The notes below the pieces were generated by a model. It did not search any database. It saw only the letters and a program-made list of their open reading frames with translations, and was not told where the DNA came from. From an uncultured Candidatus Entotheonella sp. (GTDB lineage: Bacteria > Tectomicrobia > Entotheonellia > Entotheonellales > Entotheonellaceae): a DNA stretch of 64,000 nt. Below are positions 25,088 to 39,350 of the stretch, piece after piece (positions within the stretch are counted from its first letter, which is position 1; each line of letters starts with the position of its first letter). A program made the position numbers and the translations under genes. The DNA lies in assembly GCA_958295825.1 (NCBI GenBank), contig OY282375.1, forward strand, positions 3,333,489 through 3,397,488. The letters are read 5' to 3'.

Positions 25088-25932
25088 GCTCAGGACCTAT
25101 AAAAGGGTATCATGGGGCCTGTGATGAGAGTCAACACGCTGACGCCACTAGGAGAGCGATCATGTCCGAGCACCACTTCTGGCTGGCCGACGACCCGTTT
25201 GACCGCCTCAAACCCCTGTTACCCAACAAGGGGCGCGGCGTCCCACGCGTCGATGACCGAAAGGTTATTAGCGGCATCCTCCACGTCAGCCGCTATGGGC
25301 TGGTGGCGCGACGCGCCCGCCCGTTACGGACCCCACAAGACACTTTACAACCGCTTCGTGCGCTGGAGCAGGGCCGCGGTCTTCGATCGCATCTTCCAAG
25401 CCCTTGCTGCCGAAAGCACCGCCACCGCGACGGTCATGATCGATAGCACCCATCGGGGGGCACATCGTACCGCAGCCAGCTTGCTGAAAAAGGGGGGCTT
25501 TCGCGCTGCATCGGACGCACCAAGGCGGGCTCAACTCCAAGCGCCACGCCGTCTGTGACGGCGATGGCAAACCCATCGTGTTGCGGTTGACGGCGGGTCA
25601 AGTCAGCGACTACCGCGGGGCTGACACGGTGTTGCCGGCTCTACCGGAGGCCTTTGTCATGATTGCCGACAGGGGCTATGACAGCGACAGGTTGCGCGAG
25701 GCCCTTGCCGAACGTGGCATCAAGTCCTGCATTCCGGGCCGCGCCAACCGTAAAGAGCCGATTGTCTACGGCACGGAGCTTTACAAGCGCCGCAACCTCA
25801 TCGAGCGCTTGTTCGGCAGACTCAAGGATTGGCGCCGCATCGCCACGCGATAGGATCGCTGCGCGCACACCTTCTACAGCGCCATCCGTATTGTCGCCAC
25901 GGTTATCTTCTGGTTATGAGTCCTGAGCCTAG
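25084..25932 (+). mobile_element. IS5-family insertion sequence, inactive
   Basis: Terminal inverted repeats CTAGGCTCAGGACC (25084) and, at the other end, ...GAGTCCTGAGCCTAG (ending 25932) delimit an ~850-bp element. The CTAG at both edges may be a target duplication or part of the ends. The single transposase frame inside is broken. The element lies exactly at the end of the formate dehydrogenase maturation cluster. A truncated sister copy is at 49530-49986 and an N-terminal stub at 605-752. Confidence 0.88.
25162..25919 (+). pseudogene. IS5-family transposase with frameshifts and an internal stop
   Basis: ATG 25162 opens MSEHHFWLADDPFDRLKPLL in frame 1. From about 25305 the similarity moves to frame 2 (GPHKTLYNRFVRWSRAAVFD, then the first catalytic Asp in VMIDSTH). 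From about 25500 it moves to frame 3 (GGLNSKRHAVCDGDGKPIVL, DRGYDSDRLREALAERGIKS, RRNLIERLFGRLKDWRRIAT). A TAG then interrupts the frame before DRCAHTFYSAIRI. Two frame breaks plus a stop make it non-functional, rather than a simple programmed frameshift. Confidence 0.85.
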
Positions 25933-26271
25933 AGAGATACCCGCACGGCGCCGCTATCTTCCCTCGCCCAGTGAGGGACAAAACGCCTTGGATGCTCGCA
26001 TGCAAACCGAAACGGTGCTCATTTTCACCGTGTGATACGCGTATTTTCGGTACATAAAGCGCTTGTCGCCCTGCCAATCGGCCAAGTGACCTATTCAGCT
26101 TCAAACTGATACATTACCCGTACCCGTTCTCGGCGTCCCGTCTGTCGTCTCCATTTATTAGCCCGGCCCCCGCCTTGTACGTTCCCGGGGCGCGTGCTAA
26201 GGTTTTACGCCCTGCCCCGCCGCTGATTCACAGGCGGCTTACCAAGCAATCCCTTACATGAGGAAGTTGTC
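25933..26271. other. Intergenic region after IS5
   Basis: 339 bases between the IS5 right end and the luciferase-like monooxygenase gene. No frame with protein-like content, IS end or hairpin was found. It does not contain the missing formate dehydrogenase. It presumably carries the promoter of the downstream gene. Confidence 0.4.
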
Positions 26272-31702
<5,431 letters not shown>

Positions 31703-31781
31703 CCAACGCCGCCTCTCTATGGTTCAATGCGGACTGGAGCCGTAAAGTCCAGGCCGGCAGGGGGCTCGGAAAGGGGACATC

Positions 31782-31961
31782 ATGGCTGGATCCTTCATCA
31801 GCATCGGGCAGTTCGGTGAGTTCAGCAAGCGCGTGGATGAGCGCCTCGACGCCGTGAATCAGCGCTTCGACCCCTGCGGATGCGCTGTGATAAGTGGTTT
31901 GACACTGTTGAGAGCTGCTCCCGGGACAGAAATTTCCACGTCAGTCAGCGGTACGAATTGA
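31782..31961 (+). pseudogene. Truncated NQRF coiled-coil protein fragment
   Basis: ATG 31782 starts a 59-codon frame, MAGSFISIGQFGEFSKRVDE, reaching RLDAVNQRFD. There the similarity to the coiled-coil membrane proteins at 5528 and 60125 ends abruptly and unrelated sequence continues (PCGCAVISGL) to a stop at 31961. The repeats and the membrane anchor are missing. The break falls on the NQRF repeat unit, which would fit recombination or deletion at the repeat. Confidence 0.6.
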
Positions 31962-32084
31962 CACAAACCCTTTCTGATATGAAGCATCTTCGAATCAGCA
32001 CGTCGCATGCCCCGCTCATGCGGTGCTTGGGCATGGGAAGCGTTTCGGCGGTTGCGGAAACAGTTTGACCAAGGGAGAGGCGAA

Positions 32085-33287
32085 ATGATGCGATGGTTGT
32101 TCGTGGTGCTCGGCATTCTGGCGATGCTGTCAACCTGGACGGCGGCCGAGGAGCCGGCGCTGACCGTGACGATGCGGCTGGCGGAGGCCGAGTGGGAGGT
32201 GATGCGGCGAGACATCCTGCCGACGTTCGAAATCCTTTGCGCTTGCAAAGTACGCGCCATCGACGTGCCACCGGAGGCCTTGGTGCAGCGGCTGCGGGCC
32301 ATGCAGCAGGCCGGACGCATGGACATTGATCTCTTCGCCCAGGACAACATGCGGCTGCAGGAACTGGTGGACGCCGGGCTGGTCTCTTCCCTGACGGATG
32401 CGGAATCCAAAATGTCCGATTCGGTGTACCCGGCTTTGCAGGCCGCCGGCGTCATCGACGAGCAGCGTTACTTCGTCCCCTTCCGGCCCAACGTGCAGAT
32501 CACCTACTACAACGCCGACAAGTTCGCCGAATACGACCTGCAGCCGCCGCGCACTTGGCCGGAGCTACTCGTCGTGGCGCGTGCCTTCTCGGAGCGGGAC
32601 GGCATGGGCAGGGTGCTGTTCAAGGGTGCCGGCGGGGCGCCGACGACCACCCAACTCTACGAATGGATCGTCGCTGGCGGCGGTGACCCGTTCGACTTTG
32701 CCCACCCCGGCACCGTCGCTACGTTCGAGTTTCTGGCTTCCCTGCGCCCCTACCTCTCCCCCGAATCACGCCGCGCCAAGTGGGATACGACCAACGACGC
32801 CCTGGCGCAGGACGCCGCGTTTCTGGCGCAGAATTGGCCCTTCGGCGTGCCGCTGCTGGTGAAGGACTACGGCAAGACGACCATCCGCACCTACAGCGGC
32901 TGGGCCGGTCCCGCTCGGCAGGCGCACGTCATCGGTGGCGACGTGCTCGGCATTCCGGTCGGCGCCCGCAACCGGCGGCTGGCCCTGGCAATGATCCAAT
33001 TTCTGCAGAGCCACATGGTGCAGGAAGCGCTGACCGAGCGGCTTGGCTGGCCCAGCCTGCGGTCGGACGTCCGTGCCTCCACCACCGAGGCGTGGATGCG
33101 CCCGCACGCCGAGGCCGTACAGGAAGCCCTGAGCCACGGCGTTTTTCGCGCCAACGTTGGCTACTGGGCCGATTACGAACGCCTCGCCAATGAGGCCGTG
33201 CAGCGCATCCTGTGGCGCGCCGAGGCCCCTGCAACGGTGCTGCCGCCCCTCGCCGAACGCCTCGACGCTCTGAGGAAGCGTGAGTGA
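32085..33287 (+). CDS. ABC transporter substrate-binding protein, family 1 (sugar type)
   Basis: 400 residues. An N-terminal signal peptide (MMRWLFVVLGILAMLSTWTA) leads to the periplasm, with cleavage probably before or around AEEPAL. The mature part has the extracellular family-1 layout: VTMRLAEAEWEVMRRDILPT, RLRAMQQAGRMDIDLFAQDN, FVPFRPNVQITYYNADKFAE and DVLGIPVGARNRRLALAMIQ. Such proteins usually bind sugars or polyols; the ligand cannot be predicted. GGGAGAGG stands upstream of ATG 32085. Its stop overlaps the GTG start of the first permease. Confidence 0.85.
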   Translation: MMRWLFVVLGILAMLSTWTAAEEPALTVTMRLAEAEWEVMRRDILPTFEILCACKVRAIDVPPEALVQRLRAMQQAGRMDIDLFAQDNMRLQELVDAGLVSSLTDAESKMSDSVYPALQAAGVIDEQRYFVPFRPNVQITYYNADKFAEYDLQPPRTWPELLVVARAFSERDGMGRVLFKGAGGAPTTTQLYEWIVAGGGDPFDFAHPGTVATFEFLASLRPYLSPESRRAKWDTTNDALAQDAAFLAQNWPFGVPLLVKDYGKTTIRTYSGWAGPARQAHVIGGDVLGIPVGARNRRLALAMIQFLQSHMVQEALTERLGWPSLRSDVRASTTEAWMRPHAEAVQEALSHGVFRANVGYWADYERLANEAVQRILWRAEAPATVLPPLAERLDALRKRE

Positions 33288-34189
33288 AATGGCGTCATCA
33301 CTCGCTGACGCTCGCGCTGCCGGCATTCCATACGCCCCGTCTACGCTCGTTGACTCGCTACGCGGGGCTGTGTCTCGGCTTGGCGCCCCTCACCTTGTAC
33401 CTCGCTGCTCTGACCATTGTTCCCGTCGTCTCCACGCTGCTGCTCAGCCTGCAATCCCCGCAAGGCGATTGGGGACTGGGTGCCTACCGCGCCATCATCT
33501 CGCACTACCAATTCGGCGAGGCCGTTGCCAACACGCTGCTGGTGACGGCCCTCGGCCTGAGCCTGGAACTGGCGCTCGGTCTGGCCGCGGCGCTGGCTCT
33601 GACGGAGCGCCGACGCGCCCTGGGATGGATACGCATCGCGCTGCTGGTGCCGCTGGGGGTGCCGACGATCGTCGCCGCCTCGGCGATGCGCTACGTGTTT
33701 GGCACCGTCGGCTATCTGAATGAGGTGCTGTACCGCCTGGGGGTGATCGACCTGCCCATTGATTGGACCGGCAGCCGCTGGCTGGCGGTGGTCACGGTGG
33801 CCGTGGCCGACGCCTGGAAGGTTACGCCCCTGGTCATGCTCATCCTGCTCGCCGGCCTGCAGGCCATCCCCCGACAACTCTATGAAGCCGCGCACACCGA
33901 CGGCGCCACGCCGTGGCAGCAGTTTCGCCGCATCACCCTGCCGCTGCTGCGGCCCGCCATCACCATGGCGCTGATCGTGCGCGGCGTTGACGCCTTCCGC
34001 ATCTTCGCCCTGCCGCTGGCGCTCACCGGGCGCAACCTGCCGGTACTGTCCACCTATGCCTACGTCGAATACCTGGAATACGGCAACCCGCACACCGCGG
34101 CGGCGAGCAGTACCCTGTTGCTGATGATGATTCTGGTGGCCGTGGCCGCCTACCTGAAGCTCGCCGGGCACGAGGAGGTGCTGCGGTGA
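33284..34189 (+). CDS. ABC transporter permease, MalF-like
   Basis: 301 residues, about six membrane segments, including LYLAALTIVPVVSTLLLSLQ. The cytoplasmic EAA loop that docks the ATPase is clear: YEAAHTDGATPWQQFRRITL. It starts at GTG 33284, overlapping the binding-protein stop. First permease of a sugar-type importer with the binding protein before it and the second permease after it. Confidence 0.85.
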   Translation: MKWRHHSLTLALPAFHTPRLRSLTRYAGLCLGLAPLTLYLAALTIVPVVSTLLLSLQSPQGDWGLGAYRAIISHYQFGEAVANTLLVTALGLSLELALGLAAALALTERRRALGWIRIALLVPLGVPTIVAASAMRYVFGTVGYLNEVLYRLGVIDLPIDWTGSRWLAVVTVAVADAWKVTPLVMLILLAGLQAIPRQLYEAAHTDGATPWQQFRRITLPLLRPAITMALIVRGVDAFRIFALPLALTGRNLPVLSTYAYVEYLEYGNPHTAAASSTLLLMMILVAVAAYLKLAGHEEVLR

Positions 34190-34983
34190 CGAGCTTGCGG
34201 GGACCGTTCCTGGTGGTGATGGTGCTGTTCGCCGCGGCGCCGCTCTACGGTCTGTTGAAGATTTCGGTTAGCCCGCCGGCCGAAGTCATGACTGCGCACC
34301 CGACCCTGGTGCCGCACGGCCTCACGTGGCGCCACTGGCAGCGTGTGTTCGAGAGCGGCCAGATCGGCGCGCCGCTGCGCAAGAGTCTGGTAGTGGCCAG
34401 CGGCGCCACCGTCTTGGCGCTGCTGCTGGCCGGCCCGGCGGCGTACAGCCTGGTGCAGTTGCCGCTGCGCTGGCGCTACGGGGTTCTGACCGGCCTGTTT
34501 CTCTGCCGCATGCTGCCGGAGGTCAGCGTCGCCATGCCCATCGCCGTGGTGTTCCTGCGCTGGGGCTTGATGGACACCGCCCTCGGCCTTACGCTGGCCC
34601 ACCTGCCGATGGCGCTGCCGGTCGCCGCCTGGGTGCTCACCACCGCCTTCGGCAACATCCCGCGCGACGTGGAAGAAGCCGCCGCCCTGGACGGTTGCAA
34701 CCTGTGGCGCACCCTGGCCTACGTCGTCATCCCCCTCGCCCTGCCCGGCGTCATCGTCGCCGCCTTGCTCGTCTGGCTGCTGTCGTGGGAGGAATTCGTG
34801 CTGGCCACCTACCTGACCCTCGGCAACAAAACCATGCCGCTGCAGATTTACTACTATCTTTATCAGGGCAACGCTTTCGTCACCGCCGTCGCCGCCGTGA
34901 TCATGACGGCCCCGGTGTTACTGCTCAGCGCACTGCTGCAGCGCTACATTCGGGAGACGAGTCTGGCGGGCGTGGTGCGCTGA
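34186..34983 (+). CDS. ABC transporter permease, MalG-like
   Basis: 265 residues, about six membrane segments, starting at GTG 34186 by a four-base overlap with the first permease. The EAA motif reads EEAAALDGCNLWRTLAYVVI. Length and C-terminal position match MalG-type partners. No ATPase gene follows: after its stop the DNA is intergenic and then an IS region. The importer must use an ATPase encoded elsewhere, or the gene was lost when mobile DNA entered. Confidence 0.85.
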   Translation: MTSLRGPFLVVMVLFAAAPLYGLLKISVSPPAEVMTAHPTLVPHGLTWRHWQRVFESGQIGAPLRKSLVVASGATVLALLLAGPAAYSLVQLPLRWRYGVLTGLFLCRMLPEVSVAMPIAVVFLRWGLMDTALGLTLAHLPMALPVAAWVLTTAFGNIPRDVEEAAALDGCNLWRTLAYVVIPLALPGVIVAALLVWLLSWEEFVLATYLTLGNKTMPLQIYYYLYQGNAFVTAVAAVIMTAPVLLLSALLQRYIRETSLAGVVR

Positions 34984-35084
34984 GGCGGCATTCGTCGGGG
35001 AAGGGAATGAATCGCCTTGGGGGATTCAGCCGTTCGTGTGCTGGGAAAACCTGGGAGGGAAATCAAGCATGGACGAACCTTTGT
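34984..35084. other. Unassigned DNA between ABC permease and IS remnant
   Basis: About 100 bases without coding or structural signal, ending at a probable IS terminus. It is the place where an ABC ATPase gene would be expected, but none is present. Confidence 0.3.
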
Positions 35085-35354
35085 AGGGCACCTCGAAAAA
35101 TGCCGCGTGGATAGTCAAAGATGACAGGATTGGCAATTCGATGGCATGTCGGCGAGAAAATGAACTCGGCTGTCCAGGGGAATTCGCCTCCCAGCAACGA
35201 GGATTCGTCTTTCAATGAGGATATCTGGTGCACCCTTCGCACCATTGGCGCTCAACTCACCGTTGCCAGACGCTGCAAGTGAACCCGGCGACACATGTTG
35301 CAGGCAAGGTTCTTGAGACCTGTCCGCACCCGCGCCCGTACCTGTAGCGGCTTG
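35085..35354 (-). mobile_element. DDE-transposase insertion sequence, 3' end only
   Basis: On the minus strand a transposase C terminus (VRTGLKNLACNMCRRVHLQR, then LATVS) ends at 35252. It is followed by about 165 noncoding bases up to GGGCACCTCGAAAAA near 35085, which looks like an IS terminal repeat. The 5' part of the element is missing; the next transposon's repeats start right there. The family is probably IS5-like or IS1182-like; this is a guess from the C-terminal sequence. Confidence 0.45.
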
Positions 35355-35467
35355 AGATTATCGGGCACCGGACCTGAGATCATCGCCATTTTCGGCCCAG
35401 ATTATTTGAGACTGTAATTTGGCTTCGGCCCACATTACGTGAGAATGAGCCCACCTTGCTGAGACTG
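35349..35467. repeat. Left end of a TniA/TnsB-type transposon: several ~20-bp sites
   Basis: Partly degenerate repeats occur in tandem: CTTGAGATTATCGGGC (35351), CGGCCCAGATTATTTGAGAC (about 35393), CGGCCCACATTACGTGAGAA (about 35426), and GAGCCCACCTTGCTGAGAC (35447). They are inverted relative to the set at 38693-38830, so the two sets form the ends of one element. Confidence 0.7.
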
Positions 35468-35498
35468 AGACCGAAGCCGTGCGAATGGAGGTCGCTTG

Positions 35499-36365
35499 TC
35501 ACAGAGCCAGTCCGACGGCGCGCATCCGGTCAGCCAGTTCCCGCGTGCGACCGGCGTCGAGTTGACCGCTCAGGAAACGACGGATCTCGCTGGGCTTGGC
35601 GTGGAACGGGTCCGCCAACACCTTGGGCGAATAGCCCTGGCGGGTAAGCCGCAGCTCCAGATCGTCGAAGTCGGGCGCCAGCGTGGCCGTCACGATCTCG
35701 GCGGTGACGGGTTTCTGGCCCGTCCGGAAACCGGCCTCGCTACACTCGCCGAGCAGCCAGTCCAGGTAGCCGCGGGCGTCCTCGCCGAAACCCTCGAAAG
35801 ACAGGATGTCGGTGCGGTGTCCGATCTCCTCCATGCTCGGGCGCCGCAGGTCGTTTCGTAGCTTGGGATGTCCGATCAGGACCACCGACAGACTGCCGCC
35901 ACCGCAGGCGATGACCTCCATCAGTCGCTTGAGCCCGTTCAGGGTTGTGCCGTGTAGGTCGTGAGCTTCGTCGATGAACAGGGCAACGGGCTTGCCGAAG
36001 CGCAGCACGAGCTTTCGCAGCTCACGCTCGCGTTTCTCGCCCTGGAAGGGAATCTTCACCTCCTTTTCGCGCGACAGGTCGTAGAACAGGGCGGCGATGA
36101 GGGTCGGCACGGTCGTGCGGTGGGTGTCGACCGATGGGCTTTCGGCCACCGTCACCTTGTTTTCGCTGGCGATCTCGTCCTGCAGGCGGTGCAGGAAAAC
36201 GGTCTTGCCGACGCCGCTCGGGCCGGTGATGGCGATCAGGCGACCGGAGCCGAGTCCGGCGCGCACCGCCCGGCCGATCTGGCGGTGGTTCTCGGTCTCG
36301 TAGAATCCGGCACTGCGCCAGTCTTTCACCAGACCGTACTGCACCATGATTTCGGCATTCAGCAC
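35499..36365 (-). CDS. ExeA/TniB-like AAA+ ATPase of the transposon
   Basis: 288 residues. Walker A in AITGPSGVGKTVFLH, Walker B in PVALFIDEAHDLHGTTLN, then sensor region VVLIGHPKLRNDL and RTDILSFEGF. The partner ATPase of a DDE transposase recruits it to target DNA and couples ATP hydrolysis to strand transfer. Its start overlaps the transposase end (ATG 36365, transposase stop 36359), which indicates coupling. It is the only complete gene in the element. Confidence 0.82.
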   Translation of the reverse strand: MLNAEIMVQYGLVKDWRSAGFYETENHRQIGRAVRAGLGSGRLIAITGPSGVGKTVFLHRLQDEIASENKVTVAESPSVDTHRTTVPTLIAALFYDLSREKEVKIPFQGEKRERELRKLVLRFGKPVALFIDEAHDLHGTTLNGLKRLMEVIACGGGSLSVVLIGHPKLRNDLRRPSMEEIGHRTDILSFEGFGEDARGYLDWLLGECSEAGFRTGQKPVTAEIVTATLAPDFDDLELRLTRQGYSPKVLADPFHAKPSEIRRFLSGQLDAGRTRELADRMRAVGLAL

Positions 36366-38015
36366 GACGTGTTCTCCTTGTCTGCGGCGGACCTCTTCGG
36401 CATGAACCGCTCCAGGACGGCGTGCTCGATGGCGGCCTTGTCGAGGGTGCGCTCCACGAGCGCGTTAATGAAAGCGAGGTCGCCTTCGGCCAGGCGCGCC
36501 AGCGGCCGGTGCAGCAGGTCGGAGACGCCGCGCAGGGCATCAAGCCGGCCGCCGTAGGTGAACTGGCCGTAGGGGTCAGGATCGACAAACGGCTGCCCGC
36601 GCAGCGCTACCACGGCAGCGCGCGCCAGGCTGCCGTCCACACCGCTGAGCGCCGTCCTTGGCACCGACAGCTTGCTGGCCAGATCACCGATGTTCTGGCT
36701 TGCCGACATACGGCGCTTGCGGTAACGGTGCAAGGGGATGGGACCGCCACTCGGTCGGTAAGGGCCGAAGCGCCGTTGCCGGAACTCGACGAACGGTTCG
36801 TGGTCGAACAGTCCCCACCCCACCGTCACGGTCTCGCCCGCCAAGTCGGCATCCACGTCGTAGAAGGCGCCGTCCACCCGGATGCGGGCGTCAGCCGCCA
36901 CCCGGCGGCGCTCGGGTTCGCGCGCGAAGGCGCAGAAACGCTCCCAGGAACACGTCTGCCGCAGGCCCTCGCCCGGCAGGTTGCGCACCCAGTCTTCGAT
37001 ACGGCTGTGGGGCTCTCTGCGGTGCGGCTGGGCGTTGTAGCGGTCGATGAACCGTGACAGCCAGGCATGGGCCTCAGTCTCGGTTTCGGGCTTGTGAAAG
37101 TGATAGAGCGTCTCGTGGGCTTCCTTCACAGTGCGAAAGGGACGCTCCACCTTACCCTTCGCCCGGGCCGTTGGACGACGGCCGTCGCGGCCGGTCGGCA
37201 CGTGCGTCCTGACCCGCACGCCCAGGCGCCCCATGACGGTGTTGAAGACGCCGCTTTCGGCGACCGGAGCGTTGTCGAGATACAGCGCCTCCGGGATGCC
37301 CTGCAGGGCCTGGCCAGCTTCGTCCTTGGGCGCCATGGCGTTGAACAGGAAGCGCAGGCCGCTCTCGACGTCCTCGCCATAGACGCAGCGGTATTCCTGG
37401 TAGGCGACCGCCGCTGCGGTCATCGACGACAGAGAAGAGCATCGGCACCAGCAGGCCCTTGCGGTCGGGGTCGATCCACACAGGCTGCTCGATCTCCTTT
37501 AGGTCTGACGGGCTGCTATCGAACTGCCACAGGGCGTTGGCGGTGCGGGCTTCGAAGCGTACGGCCGCCGGCGCCCGGGTCATGCGGGCGGGGTCGTAGC
37601 CCCACAGGTGCAGATAACGGTTCACGGTTGTCTTGTGCAGCAGGCCTTTGGACATGCGTACCAGGCCCTGCGGTGTTTCAACTCCGACTTCTTCGAGCAG
37701 CTCGATGCGGCGAGCGGTCGACAGGTGACGGCCCTTCAGGTTCGAGGTACGCAGCTTCAAGGCGGCGACGATCTCGCAGTAGCGCTCAAGTTCCAGGCGG
37801 GTCAGCTTGTGCGGCTCGCCGCGGTCGGCACGGCGCAGGCTGCGGGGACGGAACTGCCCGGCGAGCGCCCGGTAGAGCGTGGCGCGCGACACCCCGAAGA
37901 CACTCGCGGTGCCTTCCACGAGCGCCCGCCTGCCCGCATGACGGGGCGGCAGGTCGTCGAGACGCCGGCGCAGGTCGACAAGCGCCTCCACGGGAATGCC
38001 GCCGTCCTGGCTCAT
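36359..38015 (-). pseudogene. DDE transposase (TniA/IS481/Mu-like), one frameshift
   Basis: Two long frames join in the middle. The first (ATG 38015: MSQDGGIPVEALVDLRRRLD) holds DNA-binding helices (HKLTRLELERYCEIVAAL) and the first catalytic Asp (NALWQFDSSPSDLKE). It goes out of frame near 37410. The second continues with AYQEYRCVYGEDVESG, the second Asp in LYLDNAPVAE, the catalytic Glu in KGKVERPFRTV and the C-terminal Mu-type domain. A single-base error around 37405-37430 would restore one ~550-residue protein, so the inactivity may be recent or a sequencing artefact. Confidence 0.8.
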
Positions 38016-38487
38016 GCGTCCTGGTCCGCGTCAAGCAGCTTGTGGCCGGGTGCCTTCACCGAGCCGTCGCCGTTGACGTACGTGTACAGGGTCGTGGTGG
38101 TGATGCCGAGCCGCTTCGCCAGGGTCGTGCATCGCCAGGCGCAGCGTGGCCACGTCCATCTTGCGAGGCTTGCCGCCCAGGCGCCCTCTGGCGGTGGTGG
38201 TGCCGATCTCGGCACCGGCGAGCACGCGCAGGCCGATACCGTGGCCGTGCAGCTCCTCGACCGTCGTCACCAGATGTTTCAGGTTGCGCCCCAGGCGATC
38301 GAGCTTCCAGGCGGCAAACGTGTTGCCCGGCTGCAAGGCCTTCAGGCCGGGTCGGTGGTCATGGCGTCCCGAGGCGCGGTCTTCGTAGATGCGCTCTTCG
38401 TCGACGCCGGCATCGCCTGGCGTCACGCTGCGGGTCAAGGAGTTGAGTACCGTCAGCCTTGGAGACTCTCGCGTAGCCGATCAGCAT
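38012..38487 (-). pseudogene. Serine resolvase, frameshifted and internally deleted
   Basis: ATG 38487 starts MLIGYARVSKADGTQLLDPQ, with the active Ser in RVSKADG. The frame shifts after QRDARRC. The next block AGVDEERIYEDRASG, then KLDRLGRNLKHLVTTVEELH, is from the catalytic domain. The stretch that should read GRLVFGIFAALAEFERELI is missing. The C-terminal helix-turn-helix (KRLGITTTTLYTYVNGDGSV) lies in yet another frame. Three lesions make it inactive. An intact homologue would resolve cointegrates at a res site, likely in the 205 bases upstream (38488-38692). Confidence 0.8.
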
Positions 38488-38692
38488 GGTGTCTGCCTTC
38501 TCTTTCAGAATAGACGGTGACCCTCATGCGATGTTGCCAAGAAATATGAAACGGGTTGTCTTGTGAGGATTGGCGGGTTTTTGGACATTGCTCGAAGGAA
38601 CCAGAAAATCGTCCGTTTACTTTGTGGAAGGGGACTGCGTGGCGTGGAGGGAGACAACAGATCAAGCGGCATCAGGCGGGCTTCCCGCGTCA

Positions 38693-38830
38693 TTCTCAAC
38701 AAGGTGAGCCCGTCTCAGATAATCTGCGCTCATTCTCAGATAATGTGAGCCCGAAGGCAGTTTCGTTCTCAAATAATCTGAGCCCAAACTGGCGATGTTC
38801 TCAAGCACGACACCGGATATTCTCAAGTCA
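38693..38830. repeat. Right end of the TniA/TnsB-type transposon: several ~20-bp sites
   Basis: Sites in order: TTCTCAACAAGGTGAGCCC (38693), CGTCTCAGATAATCTGCGCT (38711), ATTCTCAGATAATGTGAGCC (38732), GTTCTCAAATAATCTGAGCC (38765), then weaker GTTCTCAAGCACGAC and ATTCTCAAGTCAC. They mirror the left-end set in inverted orientation, including the AAGGTG-bearing inner copy. This is the multiple-site end structure bound by TnsB/MuA/TniA-type transposases. Confidence 0.72.
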
Positions 38831-39299
38831 CTACACCTAGGTAGGTCTCGTCCATCTCGATGATGCCCTGGAGCAAGTGGCGCTCTTTGTGCACCATCGC
38901 CACGCGAATGCGAGTTTGCACGTACCATGCCGTCTTCTGGTTCAATTCCAGGTCGCGGGCCAGTTGGCAGCTTGACACGCTCTTTTTGGCGTTGACCATC
39001 AAGCCGATTGCCAGGAACCGCGTTTGCAAAGGGACCTTGGTCTTTTGCATGATGGCGCCGGACAGCACGTTGAAGCTGGACTTGCAAGCGCGGCAGTTCC
39101 AGCGGCCCACTTTATCCAGTTCGTTCTTGCGGGCCACCTTGTCGCTCTTGCAATATGGGCAGGTCGGGTTGTCGTCCCAACGGACGGTTTCAAGGTGTTC
39201 GATACAGGCTTCTTGAGTCGGGTACTTGCTGAAAATGTCTGAATTGTCAAGCCTGTAATTACTAATTGCGAACGGAAATTTCATCCGAAGCTCACGCAA
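38823..39299 (-). pseudogene. IS1595-family transposase, 3' truncated
   Basis: The N-terminal 158 codons of an IS1595 transposase survive. A zinc ribbon (PTCPYCKSDKVARK with CRACKSSFNVLSG) and the segment LNQKTAWYVQTRIRVAM are typical. The first catalytic Asp appears in IIEMDETYLG, where the frame runs into the right end of the transposon (stop at 38823). The other catalytic residues are gone. The start may be the ATG at 39299 or the later ATG before KFPFAISNY. Confidence 0.82.
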
Positions 39300-39350
39300 T
39301 TCTAACGCATCCGCTAGCCGAAAGTTCGTCCGGTCTACTCTCTTAACGCC

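Larger units (their letters stand above)
35349..38830 (-). mobile_element. Three-gene transposon: resolvase, TniA-like transposase, TniB-like ATPase
   Basis: About 3.5 kb between inverted arrays of short repeats with consensus TCTCA-ATAAT-TGAGCCC. On the minus strand it carries a serine resolvase (broken), a DDE transposase (frameshifted) and an AAA+ ATPase (intact). This is the build of Tn5053/Tn7/Mu-related elements, where the transposase binds multiple end sites and the ATPase chooses targets. It interrupts an IS1595 transposase gene on its right and an older IS on its left. Confidence 0.75.

Noticed and set aside
25162-25919. IS5 transposase expressed by programmed frameshifting
   Set aside because: Two frame changes and an additional TAG are present, and the sister copy at 49530 has an intact frame over the last two lesions.
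34984-35250. Possible missing ABC ATPase remnant
   Set aside because: No Walker or signature motif in any frame.
35961-36557. Plus-strand open frame opposite the transposon ATPase
   Set aside because: No motifs; shadows the Walker-motif ATPase.
38693-38830. CRISPR or operator array
   Set aside because: Irregular spacing and an inverted matching set at 35349-35467 identify transposon ends.
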